Source: Bradyrhizobium sp. LTSP885 (GTDB lineage: Bacteria > Pseudomonadota > Alphaproteobacteria > Rhizobiales > Xanthobacteraceae). From it: a stretch of 64,000 bases of DNA. Under the pieces are notes generated by a model. The model was given only the letters and a program-made list of their open reading frames with translations, did no database searches and was not told the DNA's origin. Below are positions 34,854 through 44,427 of this stretch, in pieces. The stretch lies in contig NZ_JYMT01000042.1 in assembly GCF_000938305.1 (NCBI RefSeq), positions 372,001-436,000 of the forward strand, given 5' to 3'. Position numbers and translations under genes: made by a program. Every line of letters begins with the position of its first letter. Positions within the stretch are counted from its first letter, which is position 1.

Positions 34854-35687
34854 TCAGCCCAGTTCAGCGTAAGCGTTTCGGCGTGGCGCAATCAGATCGT
34901 CGTCGTTCGCCGGTAGACACAGCGAGCGATGCCTTGCCGCGTCGATGAAGGCCAGAATTTCCGCAATCGCGGGATCCGCCTCCGTCAGTTGCCTTACCTC
35001 GTGGAGACGCGCGGCAAACACACCGGGGCCGCGAAATAATTTTTGGTAGAACGCTCTGACCACCGCGAGACGAGCGTGGGTAAAATCACGGCGTCGCATG
35101 CCAACCAAATTGAGCCCGGCGAGACCCGCGTACTGGCCGCTTGCGAGGCCAAACGGGATGACGTCGCCACGCACGCAACTTGCAGCCCCGATCATCGCCT
35201 GCGCCCCGATTCGAACGAATTGATGGGCCGACGAGAGGCCTCCCATAAAAACAAAATCGCCGATTTCGCAGTGGCCGCCGAGCGTCGCTGATGTCGCAAA
35301 GATGACGTCGTTCCCTACGACGCAGTCATGACCGACATGGCTGCAATTCATGAAATAGCCGCGATCGCCGACTCGGGTAACGCCGCCACCCGCGACGGTT
35401 CCGGCGTTCATGGTAACCTGCTCCCGGATTGTGCATTGCTGGCCGATCTGAAGTTTGGTCAGTTCGCCGCGATAGCTCAGGGCTTGCGGGGGCGTGCCGA
35501 GCGAGACGAACGGATAGATCGTGCAGCCGCCACCGATGGTGGTCTCCGCGGTGATGTGCACGTGCGCGATAAGCTTGCAGTTTGCGCCGATAATGACACG
35601 GGAACCAATAACGCAATAAGGACCAATCGACGTGCCGGCGCCGATCACCGCCCCGTCCTCAATCCGCGCAGTGGGATCGACGAGCAT
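34854..35687 (-). CDS. LpxA-like UDP-GlcNAc O-acyltransferase
   Basis: 277 residues: left-handed beta-helix of hexapeptide repeats (AVIGAGTSIGPYCVIG, VIIGANCKLIAHVHI, TTIGGGCTIYPFVSLG) and the C-terminal helical domain. The catalytic His lies in HVGHDC, and GGLSSAHQFVRIG, GDVIPFGLASGQYAGLAGLNLVGMRRR are the usual LpxA blocks. LpxA transfers a 3-hydroxyacyl chain from ACP to UDP-GlcNAc, the first step of lipid A. The gene stands alone, not next to lpxD, fabZ or lpxB, so it is probably a second copy with possible different acyl-chain choice, or another sugar acyltransferase. Confidence 0.85.
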   Translation of the reverse strand: MLVDPTARIEDGAVIGAGTSIGPYCVIGSRVIIGANCKLIAHVHITAETTIGGGCTIYPFVSLGTPPQALSYRGELTKLQIGQQCTIREQVTMNAGTVAGGGVTRVGDRGYFMNCSHVGHDCVVGNDVIFATSATLGGHCEIGDFVFMGGLSSAHQFVRIGAQAMIGAASCVRGDVIPFGLASGQYAGLAGLNLVGMRRRDFTHARLAVVRAFYQKLFRGPGVFAARLHEVRQLTEADPAIAEILAFIDAARHRSLCLPANDDDLIAPRRNAYAELG

Positions 35688-35816
35688 AGAGTTCCCTCAA
35701 AATGGATTGTTTCGCGACCCGCAGGAGAGGGCAAGCTCAAGCAGAGTGCAAGCTCAAATGCCGACCGCGGCTGTGTGACCTATTGGACCTACTGCCGCGC
35801 GACACGACGGGTTGCT

Positions 35817-36623
35817 TCAGTCCGCCCGCTCCAGCGCCAGGCGCATGCCGTCATAGGCCGGGATCACGCCGGCCGGCAAGCTTTGCCGCAACACCTCGTG
35901 ATCGAGGTCGGAATGCAGGTTGGTGAGAACCGCCCGCTTCGGCTTGAAGCGATCGATCCATGACAGCGCGTCGCTGAGGCTGAAATGGCTGGGATGCGGG
36001 GCATAGCGCAATGCGTCGACAATCCAGAGATCGAGACCCTGCAGTGCGGGCCAGCTTTCCTCGGGAATGTCGTGCAGATCGGGCGTGTAGGCGGCGTCGC
36101 CAATGCGATAGCCGAGCGCGGGGATGTTGCCGTGCTGGACCAGGAAGGCAGTGAGCTCGAGCGGGCCGCCCTTCCCGTCGATCGTCCGGCTCTCGCCGGC
36201 CTCGATCGAATGGCGGTTAAGGATCGGCGGATAGTCGCTGCCCTCAGGCGAGATGAAGCAGTAGGAGAACCGCGCCATGATGTCGTTGGCGGTCGCCTGG
36301 TTGAAATAGACCGGGATGCGGCGGCGCTGGTGCAGCACGACCGAGCGCAGATCGTCGATGCCGTGGGTCTGGTCGGCATGTTCATGCGTCAAGAACACCG
36401 CATCGATGTGTTCGACATGGGTATCGATCAACTGTTCGCGCAAATCGGGCGAGGTGTCGATCACGACACGCGTGGTGCCCTGCTCCGTCGTGCGTTCGGC
36501 CATCATCGAGCAGCGGCGGCGCCGGTTTTTCGGGTTGTTGGGATCGCAGGCGCCCCAGCCCAGCGCCGGCCTTGGCACACCGGCCGAGGAGCCGCAGCCC
36601 AGAATTGTCAGTGTCAGCGTCAT
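35817..36623 (-). CDS. MBL-fold metallo-hydrolase (PhnP-like)
   Basis: 268 residues. LTILGCGSSAGVPRPALGWGACDP N-terminus and the metal-binding motif FLTHEHADQTHGIDDLR, with later metal ligands in LVQHGNIPALGYRIGD and LSDALSWIDRFKPKRAVLTNLHSDLDHE. Members of this group include PhnP-type cyclic phosphodiesterases. Start MTLTLTI overlaps the tatD stop by four bases, so it is the last gene of the dacA-tmk-holB-metG-tatD unit. Confidence 0.9.
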   Translation of the reverse strand: MTLTLTILGCGSSAGVPRPALGWGACDPNNPKNRRRRCSMMAERTTEQGTTRVVIDTSPDLREQLIDTHVEHIDAVFLTHEHADQTHGIDDLRSVVLHQRRRIPVYFNQATANDIMARFSYCFISPEGSDYPPILNRHSIEAGESRTIDGKGGPLELTAFLVQHGNIPALGYRIGDAAYTPDLHDIPEESWPALQGLDLWIVDALRYAPHPSHFSLSDALSWIDRFKPKRAVLTNLHSDLDHEVLRQSLPAGVIPAYDGMRLALERAD

Positions 36624-37411
36624 GCAGCAACCTTTGGCGCCGGCACCTTGGAGAATAGCCGGAAGAAGTTTTCGGTGGTCTGCCGCGAGATCTCCTCCAG
36701 CGAGACGCCGCGCGTTTCCGCCAGCACCTTGGCGACCTCGACGACATAGGACGGTTCGTTGCGCTTGCCGCGGAATTTGCCCGGCGCCAGATATGGCGCG
36801 TCGGTCTCGACCATGATGCGGTCGGCCGGCAGTTCCGCCGCCAGCGCGCGCAGCGTGTCCGACTTCTTGAAGGTCAGGATGCCCGTGAACGAGATCGACA
36901 GCCCGAGCGCAATCGCCTTCATCGCAAGCTCGCGCCCGCCCGTATAACAATGCAGGACGGCCTTGAACGGGCCCTTCGCCACCTCGTCTTCCAGGATCCG
37001 GCCGCAATCCTCGTCAGCCTCGCGGGTGTGGATGACAAGCGGCAGGCCAGTCGCACGGGCCGCCGCGATATGGGCGCGAAAGCCGCGCTCCTGCGCCTCG
37101 GGCGAGCCGTGTTCGTAGAAATAGTCGAGCCCCGCCTCGCCGAGCGCGACGACCTTCGGATGCCTCGCGAGCTCGATCAGCTCGCTTGCGGGAATACCGT
37201 CCTCCTCATCGGCATGATGCGGATGGGTTCCGACCGAGCAGTAGACATTTGGAAAGCGCTCGGCGATCGCGAGCAGGCCGCCGAGCCGCTTCACCCGCGT
37301 CGAGATCGTGACGATGCGGCCGATCCCGGCCGCCTCGGCACGACCGACGATCCCGTCGAGATCGTCGGCGAATTCAGGAAAATCCAGATGGCAATGACTG
37401 TCGACCAGCAT
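36620..37411 (-). CDS. TatD-family metal-dependent DNase
   Basis: 263 residues, amidohydrolase TIM barrel: VDSHCHLDFPEF (HxH), ALGEAGLDYFYE, FRAHIAAARATGLPLVIHTREADED, FKAVLHCYTGGRELA, MVETDAPYLAPGKFRGKRNEPSYV. TatD enzymes are 3'-5' exonucleases acting on DNA in repair. The gene sits 14 bp after metG, a widely conserved order together with tmk and holB. Confidence 0.95.
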   Translation of the reverse strand: MLVDSHCHLDFPEFADDLDGIVGRAEAAGIGRIVTISTRVKRLGGLLAIAERFPNVYCSVGTHPHHADEEDGIPASELIELARHPKVVALGEAGLDYFYEHGSPEAQERGFRAHIAAARATGLPLVIHTREADEDCGRILEDEVAKGPFKAVLHCYTGGRELAMKAIALGLSISFTGILTFKKSDTLRALAAELPADRIMVETDAPYLAPGKFRGKRNEPSYVVEVAKVLAETRGVSLEEISRQTTENFFRLFSKVPAPKVAA

Positions 37412-37425
37412 GATGTCCGAACCGC

Positions 37426-39345
37426 CTACTCGGTCTTCGGTTCTACGTAACGCGGGAACACGCCGACGGGCGCCGGCAAGATCGTGCCCGGCTTGATGCG
37501 TTCGGCGAGTGCGGCAAAGCTGCGCGAGTCCTCGGGGATACCGAGGCTGTCGAGCAATTTGGCGCAGGACGCCGGCATCACCGGCTGCGCCAGGATCGCG
37601 ATCTGCCTCACGACCTCGGCCGTCACGTAGAGCACCGTCTTCTGTCTGGCAGGATCGGTCTTCGCCAGTGCCCACGGCGCCTCGCCCGCGAAATAACGGT
37701 TGGCTTCAGCGACCACGGCCCAGACCGTGTTGAGCCATTGATGGATCTGCTGCGTGGCCATTGCGGACCGCGACGCCTCGAGCATGGCGTCGGCCTGCGC
37801 CAGGATCGCCTTGTCGCTTTCGCTGAACGCGCCGGGCTCCGGCAACACGCCGCCAAGCTGCTTGGCGATCATCGACAATGAGCGTTGCGCCAGATTGCCG
37901 AAGTCGTTGGCAAGGTCGGCATTGATGCGCGCGACGATGGCCTCGTGATTGTAGTTGCCGTCCTGGCCGAACGGCACCTCGCGCAGGAAGAAATAGCGCA
38001 CCTGGTCGACGCCATATTGTTCGGCGAGATTGAAGGGGTCGACGACGTTGCCGACCGACTTCGACATCTTCTCGCCCCTGTTGAACAGGAAGCCATGTGC
38101 GTAGACCCGTTTCTGGACGGGAATGCCCGCCGATATCAGGAACGCCGGCCAATACACGGCGTGGAAACGGATGATGTCCTTGCCGATGATGTGGACGTCG
38201 GCCGGCCAATAGCGCCAGTTCGCGTCGCTCTCATCCGGGTAGCCGACGCCGGTGATGTAATTGGTCAGCGCGTCGACCCAAACATACATCACGTGCTCAG
38301 GATCGTTCGGAACTTTGACGCCCCAGTCGAAAGTGGTGCGCGAGATCGAGAGATCCCTCAGACCTCCTCTCACGAAACTCATCACCTCGTTGCGGCGCGA
38401 ATCCGGGCCGATGAAGTCGGGCTGGCTCTCGTAGAGATGCAGTAGCCTGTCCTGATAGGCCGACAGCTTGAAGAAGTAGCTCTTCTCCTCGACCCACTCG
38501 ACCGGTGTGCCCTGCGGGCCGCGGCGGACATTATCCTCGCCGACGACGGTCTCGTCCTCGGCATAGTAGGCCTCGTCGCGCACCGAGTACCAGCCGGCAT
38601 AGCTGTCGATATAGATATCGCCGTTGTCCTGCATGCGATTCCAGATCGCCTGGCTCGAGCGATGATGCTGCTCTTCCGAGGTGCGGATGAAGCGATTGAA
38701 CGAGACGTTCAGTCGCTCGTCCATCTCCTTGAAACGCGCCGCGTTGCGGGTGGCGAGCTCGAGCGGCGTCAGACCTTCGCCCTGCGCGGTTTGGATCATC
38801 TTCTGGCCATGCTCGTCGGTGCCGGTCAGGAAGAACACGTCCTTGCCGTCGAGCCGCTGGAAGCGCGCCAGCGCATCGGTCGCGATCGCCTCGTAGGCGT
38901 GGCCGATATGCGGCTGGCCGTTCGGATAGGCGATGGCGGTCGTGATGTAGAATATGTTGCCGCGATCCGCTGATACAGGCGCAGCTTTGGGAGCGACCGC
39001 CGCGGGCTTCGATTGCTTCGCAGCCGGGGCCGGCTTCGGGGCCCTTCTAACTGCCGCAGGTTTCGGCGCAGCAGGTTTCACGGGCGCCGGCGCAACGGCC
39101 TTTGCGGCTTGCTTCTTCGGCGAAGCTTTGGCCGCCTTCTTCGGAGCTTTCCCGACTGCCTTTTTGGCGGCCTTCTTTGCAGCTGACTTCTTGACGGTCT
39201 TCTTGGCCGTTTTCTTTGCCTTCTTGACGACCCGCTTGCTCGTCTTGGCAGCGGGTTTTTTGGCAGTCGTCTTTCTGGTCGCGCGCGCCGGCGAAGCCTT
39301 CTTCGTCTTGGCCTTTTTCTTGGAGGATTTCTTCTTGGCGGCCAC
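37426..39345 (-). CDS. metG: Methionyl-tRNA synthetase with a histone-H1-like N-terminal tail
   Basis: 639 residues. The catalytic part starts near residue 129 (FYITTAIAYPNGQPHIGHAYEAIATDALARF) with the HIGH motif, and has KMSKS as MSKSVGN. It has no C-terminal tRNA-binding domain, and the knuckle region (SYAGWYSVRDEAYY) lacks zinc Cys. The first about 125 residues are almost only Lys, Ala, Pro, Thr and Ser (KKKSSKKKAKTKK, KKTAKKTVKKSAAKKAAKKA), like histone H1 or AlgP tails. No ATG and no usable GTG/TTG lies between the first codon and the core, so the tail is likely translated. It may bind tRNA or nucleic acid nonspecifically. Confidence 0.93.
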   Translation of the reverse strand: MAAKKKSSKKKAKTKKASPARATRKTTAKKPAAKTSKRVVKKAKKTAKKTVKKSAAKKAAKKAVGKAPKKAAKASPKKQAAKAVAPAPVKPAAPKPAAVRRAPKPAPAAKQSKPAAVAPKAAPVSADRGNIFYITTAIAYPNGQPHIGHAYEAIATDALARFQRLDGKDVFFLTGTDEHGQKMIQTAQGEGLTPLELATRNAARFKEMDERLNVSFNRFIRTSEEQHHRSSQAIWNRMQDNGDIYIDSYAGWYSVRDEAYYAEDETVVGEDNVRRGPQGTPVEWVEEKSYFFKLSAYQDRLLHLYESQPDFIGPDSRRNEVMSFVRGGLRDLSISRTTFDWGVKVPNDPEHVMYVWVDALTNYITGVGYPDESDANWRYWPADVHIIGKDIIRFHAVYWPAFLISAGIPVQKRVYAHGFLFNRGEKMSKSVGNVVDPFNLAEQYGVDQVRYFFLREVPFGQDGNYNHEAIVARINADLANDFGNLAQRSLSMIAKQLGGVLPEPGAFSESDKAILAQADAMLEASRSAMATQQIHQWLNTVWAVVAEANRYFAGEAPWALAKTDPARQKTVLYVTAEVVRQIAILAQPVMPASCAKLLDSLGIPEDSRSFAALAERIKPGTILPAPVGVFPRYVEPKTE

Positions 39346-39402
39346 CGCGGATTCCTTTGCAGATCAAAACAAGATTGTCGGGATAGAGGTCAGACGAAGC
39401 GT

Positions 39403-40443
39403 CTATCGGGTTGCGTCCGCAAGCATCGAAAACACCGAGAAAACCAGCGGCTTGCGCTCCAGATTGTAGGCTTCGGTATCGCGCGCGGCGCGGATGATCT
39501 TTTCCCATACCTCCGCCAGCCGTGCAAGGCGCGGCAGGTTGGCATTGGCGTCGCCGGTGCGCATCTTGTCGCTGATCCAGCGATCGATGCCGTCGACGAA
39601 TGCGGCGAGCGCGACGCGGTCGCTGGTGCCGAGCGCTTCGCCGAGTGCGTGCAGTTCGCGCGGATCGACCTGAGGAAGCGTTGCCAGCAGCGCGGCTGTG
39701 CGCTGCTGCAGCTTGAGGGCGTCGCCGCCGAGTAGCGATAGCGCCCGCCCGACGCTGCCCTCGGAGGCCGCAGCCGCTTCGATCAGCGCGGGATCGTCGG
39801 CCGCGATGTCGGTCGCGGTGACGGCGCTACGTACGACGTCGTCCGTCTCCAGCGGCCGCAGCAGCAATTTCCGGCAACGGGACAGGATGGTCGGCAGCAC
39901 CCGCGACGGCGCGTTGCTGACCAGCAGGAACAGCGATTGCTGCGGCGGCTCCTCGAGTATCTTCAATAGCGCGTTCGCGGCATTGGGATTGAGTTCGTCG
40001 ACAGTGTCGACGATGCAGACGCGCCAGCCTTCGACTGCGGCGGTCGAGCCGAAGAACGAGATCGTCTCGCGGGTTTCGTCAACCGTGATGACGGTCCGCA
40101 TCACGCCGCGATCGTTGAGGCCGCGCTCCAGCACCAACAGTCCGCCATGCGCGCCGGCGGTGATCTGCCGCGCCACGTGGTCGGCCGGATCAACCCGCAA
40201 TGTCGGCGCCTGCTGCACCTGGGAGACAAGAGGATTGCGGAACGCCAGCACGAACCGCGCCATGCGATAGGCCAGTGTCGCCTTGCCGATGCCCTGCGCG
40301 CCGCCGATCAGCCAGGCATGAGGGATGCGGCCGCTACGATACGCGTCGAGCAAGGTGCTCTCCGCCTCGCGATGCCCGAACAAATCGGACGTCTCGCGCG
40401 GATGCCGGACTGCAATCTCCTGTTCGACCTTGCGTGCGCTCAT
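39403..40443 (-). CDS. holB: DNA polymerase III subunit delta'
   Basis: 346 residues, clamp-loader subunit. AAA+ fold with HAWLIGGAQGIGKATLAYRMARFVL (P-loop), VCIVDTVDELNPNAANALLKILEEPPQQSLFLLVSNAPSRVLPTILSRCRKLLLRPL including the SRC sensor motif. The conserved zinc-ribbon Cys are not obvious, which is common in alphaproteobacteria. Starts inside the tmk stop (4-base overlap). Confidence 0.94.
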   Translation of the reverse strand: MSARKVEQEIAVRHPRETSDLFGHREAESTLLDAYRSGRIPHAWLIGGAQGIGKATLAYRMARFVLAFRNPLVSQVQQAPTLRVDPADHVARQITAGAHGGLLVLERGLNDRGVMRTVITVDETRETISFFGSTAAVEGWRVCIVDTVDELNPNAANALLKILEEPPQQSLFLLVSNAPSRVLPTILSRCRKLLLRPLETDDVVRSAVTATDIAADDPALIEAAAASEGSVGRALSLLGGDALKLQQRTAALLATLPQVDPRELHALGEALGTSDRVALAAFVDGIDRWISDKMRTGDANANLPRLARLAEVWEKIIRAARDTEAYNLERKPLVFSVFSMLADATR

Positions 40444-41126
40444 GCGGAATTTGCCGCCGTTTTTAGCGTCATCACGTGCTCGCGCAGCGCGGTCCAGACC
40501 TGCGATGCGACCGTATCGGGGTCGGCCGTGGCATCGATCAGCACGCAGCGTTGCGGATCTTCGGCCGCGATCTGCCGGTAGGCCTCGCGCAGGTCCTGGT
40601 GGAACTTGACGTCTTCGGCCTCGAAGCGATCGGCCGCAGCGTTGCCCCGCCGCGCGGCGGCGCGTTGCAGCCCAATTTCGACCGGCACGTCGAGGATGAT
40701 GGTCAGGTCGGGCTTGAGATCACCGATCGTGACCCGCTGCATGGCGTTGAGGAGGCCGGGCAGCACCTGCCCAAGGTGGCCCTGATAGGCGCGCGTGGAA
40801 TCGAAGAAGCGGTCGCACAGCACCCAGATGCCCTGGTCGAGCGCGGGCAGGATCACGGTGCGGACGTGGTCGTCGCGCGCGGCGGCAAACAGCAGCGTCT
40901 CGGCGTCAGGCCCGAGCAGCTTGCCCATCCCCGACAGCACGAGGTGGCGGATGATCTCGGCGCCCGGCGAACCGCCCGGCTCGCGGGTCACAATGGCGCG
41001 CAGCTTGGCTGTGTCGAGACGTTCGGCCAGCTTTCGGATCTGGGTCGATTTACCGGACCCTTCGCCGCCTTCGAAGGTAATGAAGCGACCGCGCAAGCTC
41101 GGCCGTTTGACTGCTGCTTCCGCCAT
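40440..41126 (-). CDS. tmk: Thymidylate kinase
   Basis: 228 residues. Converts dTMP to dTDP. Walker A FEGGEGSGKSTQIRKLAERL, DR(Y/F) motif in LCDRFFDSTRAYQG, LTIILDVPVEIGLQRAAARRG with lid region. Start MAEAAVKR (41126) lies one base from the dacA stop. Tmk and HolB are neighbours in most bacteria. Confidence 0.96.
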   Translation of the reverse strand: MAEAAVKRPSLRGRFITFEGGEGSGKSTQIRKLAERLDTAKLRAIVTREPGGSPGAEIIRHLVLSGMGKLLGPDAETLLFAAARDDHVRTVILPALDQGIWVLCDRFFDSTRAYQGHLGQVLPGLLNAMQRVTIGDLKPDLTIILDVPVEIGLQRAAARRGNAAADRFEAEDVKFHQDLREAYRQIAAEDPQRCVLIDATADPDTVASQVWTALREHVMTLKTAANSA

Positions 41127-41127
41127 G

Positions 41128-42387
41128 TCAGAGCTTCTCGGCGCCGGCGCGGAACATGCCGATGACGAGCTCCTGGACGCCGTCGAGCGCACGGCGCATC
41201 GTCGATCCGGTGCCGACGGCATCCGCTGCAAACACCGGTGTCTCCATCGCGACATTGGCGCCGCGCCAGACCCTGACCACGCCGATCTTCTGACCGGCGG
41301 TGATTGGTGCCTTGACCGGGCCGCTATAGACCACGCGCGCCAGCAGCTTGTCGTTGCCATTCTTGGACACCATCACCTTGATCGGATCGGGGCTGACGAG
41401 CTTGACCGAACGGCTCTCGCCCCCGAACACCCGGGCATAGCCGACCGGCTGGTTGGCCGCGATCAGGATTCGCGTCTCAAAACTGCGGAAGCCCCACTCC
41501 AGCATCTTCTTGGCTTCGGTGGCGCGGTCTTCCGAATCTTCGAGACCATTGACGACGACGATCAGCCGCGTGTCGTTCTGCACGGCCGAGCCGACCATGC
41601 CGTAGCCGCCTTCCTTGGTGTAGCCGGTCTTCAATCCATCGGCGCCGGGCATCGCGTTCAGCAGCGGGTTGCGGTTCTGCTGGCGGATCTTGTTCCAGGT
41701 GAATTCCTTCTCGCCGAACAGTTTGTACATGTCCGGATAGGTCTGGATGACGTAGCGCGCCAGCGTCGCCAGCTCCCGCACCGTCATCTTGTTGGTGGGG
41801 TCAGGCAGCCCGTTGGAATTGCCGAAGGTCGATTTGGTCATGCCGAGCTCGCGGGCGCGCTTGGTCATGAAATCGGTAGCGAAGGTGTGCTCATTGCCGG
41901 CGATGCCTTCGGCGAGCGCGATGCAGGCGTCGTTGCCGCTCGGGATGATCGCGCCGTGCAGGAGGTCGTCGATCGAGACCTTGCTGTTGATGGCCGCGAA
42001 CATCGTGGATGTACCGGACGGCGCTCCGCCCCGCCGCCAGGCGTTCTCGCTGATCCGGTACTCGTCCGTGAGCTTGATGTCGCCCTTCTTGATGGCGTTG
42101 AACACCACCTCTGCTGTCATCAGCTTCATCATGCTGGACGGCGCGCGCAGCTCATCGGCGTTCTTCTCGAACAACACGCTGCCTGAGGAGGCCTCGACCA
42201 GGATCGCGGTCGGGGCATCGCCGTCGAAACCGCCCTCTTCCTTCTTGGCGCCCTGAACACTGTTGTTGGCGGCGTAGACGACCCCGCTGCAGCCGATACC
42301 GAGCACCACGACGGCCGCAACCACGCCGCGCCAGCAACGCCCGGCGCGAGCGGCGAACGTGCGGGAAACTGCGGTCTGGCTTGCCAT
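41128..42387 (-). CDS. D-alanyl-D-alanine carboxypeptidase (PBP5/6 type)
   Basis: 419 residues. Signal sequence (about 20-45), transpeptidase-like domain with SxxK in APSSMMKLM, SxN in IPSGNDACI and KTG in GLKTGYTKEGGYG, then a C-terminal PBP5-type beta domain and a terminal amphipathic stretch (RRALDGVQELVIGMF). It trims the fifth D-Ala from peptidoglycan stem peptides in the periplasm. Start MASQTAVS (42387) gives a normal signal peptide. First gene of the six-gene minus-strand unit. Confidence 0.94.
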   Translation of the reverse strand: MASQTAVSRTFAARAGRCWRGVVAAVVVLGIGCSGVVYAANNSVQGAKKEEGGFDGDAPTAILVEASSGSVLFEKNADELRAPSSMMKLMTAEVVFNAIKKGDIKLTDEYRISENAWRRGGAPSGTSTMFAAINSKVSIDDLLHGAIIPSGNDACIALAEGIAGNEHTFATDFMTKRARELGMTKSTFGNSNGLPDPTNKMTVRELATLARYVIQTYPDMYKLFGEKEFTWNKIRQQNRNPLLNAMPGADGLKTGYTKEGGYGMVGSAVQNDTRLIVVVNGLEDSEDRATEAKKMLEWGFRSFETRILIAANQPVGYARVFGGESRSVKLVSPDPIKVMVSKNGNDKLLARVVYSGPVKAPITAGQKIGVVRVWRGANVAMETPVFAADAVGTGSTMRRALDGVQELVIGMFRAGAEKL

Positions 42388-42540
42388 CGGCGATGTCCTG
42401 AAAGGCTGCGTTCTAACAGGTGGAAGTATCGCAAACAACTGAGGTATTTGCGCTTATGCACGGACGGTTGGATTGCCGCCTGCGCCGAACGTCCATATCG
42501 TCGGAACGACAGCAAAACCGGCAAACAAGGCGGAACCGCG

Positions 42541-43476
42541 ATGCCTTCCTCACGCACCATCTCCGCCAACGGCATCGACATGTTCGTCCGTGAAGCCGGG
42601 CTAGGCCGGCTCGTCGTGCTCTGTCATGGCTGGCCGGAACTGTCCTACTCCTGGCGGCACCAGATCGACGCGTTGGCGGACGCCGGCTTTCGGGTCGTCG
42701 CCCCTGATATGCGCGGCTTCGGCCGGACCAGCGCGCCGGCTGAGGTCGGCGCCTACACGATCTTCGATACCGTCGGCGACATGGTCGCGCTGGTCGCGGC
42801 GCTCGGCGAGAAGCAGGCCGCGATTATCGGCCATGATTGGGGAGCGCCGGTGGCCTGGCATGCCGCGCTGTTCCGGCCGGATGTCTTCACCAAAGTCGCC
42901 GGCCTCAGCGTGCCGCCGCCATTCCGGGGGCGCGGCCGCCCACTGCAGACCCTGCGCGAGAGCGGCATCACCAATTTCTATTGGCAATATTTTCAGCCAC
43001 CCGGCGTCGCGGAGGCCGAGTTCGAACGCGACATCGCCCACACCATGCGGCTGGTGCTCGGGCGCGGCATATCCGACCCCAACTCGATGTTCGTCGATGA
43101 GGCCAAGGGCTTCCTCGGCAATCTGCCGGGCGGCCAACCGCTGCCGGCCTGGCTGAGCGAGGCCGACATCGCCGAGTTCGCGGCGGGCTACGCGGTGTCC
43201 GGCTTCCGCGGCGGCCTGAACTGGTACCGCAACCTCGACCGCAACTGGGAGCTGACCGCGCCCTGGCAGGACGCCCAGATCCGCCAGCCTTCGCTGTTCA
43301 TGGCGGGATCGAACGATTCGGTGATCAAAGGGCTGATCGGCGCCAAGCGCGTCGCAGACATGGAACGGGTGCTGCCGAACCTGAAACAGAAGCGGATCAT
43401 CGACGGCGCCGGTCACTGGATCCAGCAGGAACGGCCGGACGAGGTCAACGCAGCGCTGATCGCGTTTCTCAAATAA
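42541..43476 (+). CDS. Epoxide-hydrolase-like alpha/beta hydrolase
   Basis: 311 residues. Oxyanion-hole motif CHGWPELSYSWRHQIDALADAGFRVVAPDMRGFGRTSAP is the epoxide hydrolase signature; nucleophile Asp99 in IIGHDWGAPVAWH; catalytic His in DGAGHWIQQERPDEVN. It probably opens epoxides to diols; haloacid or ester substrates cannot be excluded. It is divergent from dacA and convergent with rlpA. Confidence 0.9.
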   Translation: MPSSRTISANGIDMFVREAGLGRLVVLCHGWPELSYSWRHQIDALADAGFRVVAPDMRGFGRTSAPAEVGAYTIFDTVGDMVALVAALGEKQAAIIGHDWGAPVAWHAALFRPDVFTKVAGLSVPPPFRGRGRPLQTLRESGITNFYWQYFQPPGVAEAEFERDIAHTMRLVLGRGISDPNSMFVDEAKGFLGNLPGGQPLPAWLSEADIAEFAAGYAVSGFRGGLNWYRNLDRNWELTAPWQDAQIRQPSLFMAGSNDSVIKGLIGAKRVADMERVLPNLKQKRIIDGAGHWIQQERPDEVNAALIAFLK

Positions 43477-43494
43477 TCAGGCGAAAGTCTTGAT

Positions 43495-44427
43495 TCAGTA
43501 GAGACCGCGCCCGCTCAGGACCTCCGACGGGCCGCGCGCATCGATCGGCACATAGGCCGTCGCCGGGCTCGGGCTCGCCGCATAGCGGTCATCGTTCTCG
43601 TAGGACACTTCCCGCGGATTGTTCAGGACGCGGCCACGCGAGCGGCTTGAGGCGGACATTTCGGACGTGGCGGTGGTCGAGGCGTAGTCGGCCGAGGTAT
43701 TGCCGAGGCTATAAGGCCTGCCCTCGGGCACCGGAACGTCGCCGCGGATGCGGCCAGGGGATGAGGACACCTCCGGCACGAACGGCCGCGCCGAGGCGAC
43801 CCGTACCATCGACGGCGATGGCGCCGGCGTGCCGGTGCGCAGGGTCGCGATCAGCTGGCGGTCGTCGGAGCCTTCGAGCGGCGCCCGGCCGACATATTCG
43901 ACGCGGACGCGGGCCACGCCATTGCCTTTGAATTCAAGCAGTTCGGCGGCCTTGTTCGAGACGTCTATGAGGCGATTGCCGTGATACGGGCCACGGTCAT
44001 TGACCCGCACGACGAGCGATTTGCCGTTGCTGAGATTGGTGACCCGCGCGTAGCTCGGCATCGGCAGGGTCGGATGGGCCGCCGTGAGCGACCCCATGTC
44101 GAACACCTCGCCATTGGCGGTCAGGCGGCCGTGGAAATCGTCGCCGTACCAGGACGCGATGCCTTCGGCGCGGTAGTTGACGTCCTCTTCCGGCACGTAG
44201 GTCACTCCGCCGACGACATAGGGCTTGCCGATCCGGTAGGTGCCGCCGCCCTTCGGCACGGGGTCGCCGAGCGCCACGACGCGCGGGCTCGAGGAGACGC
44301 CGTATTTAGGATCGACGCGGCTTGCGAACTGGTTCGACGAGGCGCAATTGGCAAGGAGGAGGCACGTGGCCACCGCAACGGCGCCGCGCGCCGTCCGGAC
44401 GATCGAATCTGGCCGTTTAGTCCCCAT
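43495..44427 (-). CDS. rlpA: RlpA-family septal-ring lytic transglycosylase/lipoprotein
   Basis: 310 residues. Signal with lipobox-like LLANC (Asn before Cys is unusual), then the double-psi beta-barrel domain: EGIASWYGDDFHGRLTANGEVFDM with catalytic-type residues, AAHPTLPMPSYARVTNLSNGKSLVVRVNDRGPY, IDVSNKAAELLEF. RlpA cleaves denuded glycan strands at the septum. The C-terminal 110 residues are low-complexity and no SPOR domain is seen. Start MGTKRPDS (44427); upstream codons lack signal character. Confidence 0.88.
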   Translation of the reverse strand: MGTKRPDSIVRTARGAVAVATCLLLANCASSNQFASRVDPKYGVSSSPRVVALGDPVPKGGGTYRIGKPYVVGGVTYVPEEDVNYRAEGIASWYGDDFHGRLTANGEVFDMGSLTAAHPTLPMPSYARVTNLSNGKSLVVRVNDRGPYHGNRLIDVSNKAAELLEFKGNGVARVRVEYVGRAPLEGSDDRQLIATLRTGTPAPSPSMVRVASARPFVPEVSSSPGRIRGDVPVPEGRPYSLGNTSADYASTTATSEMSASSRSRGRVLNNPREVSYENDDRYAASPSPATAYVPIDARGPSEVLSGRGLY

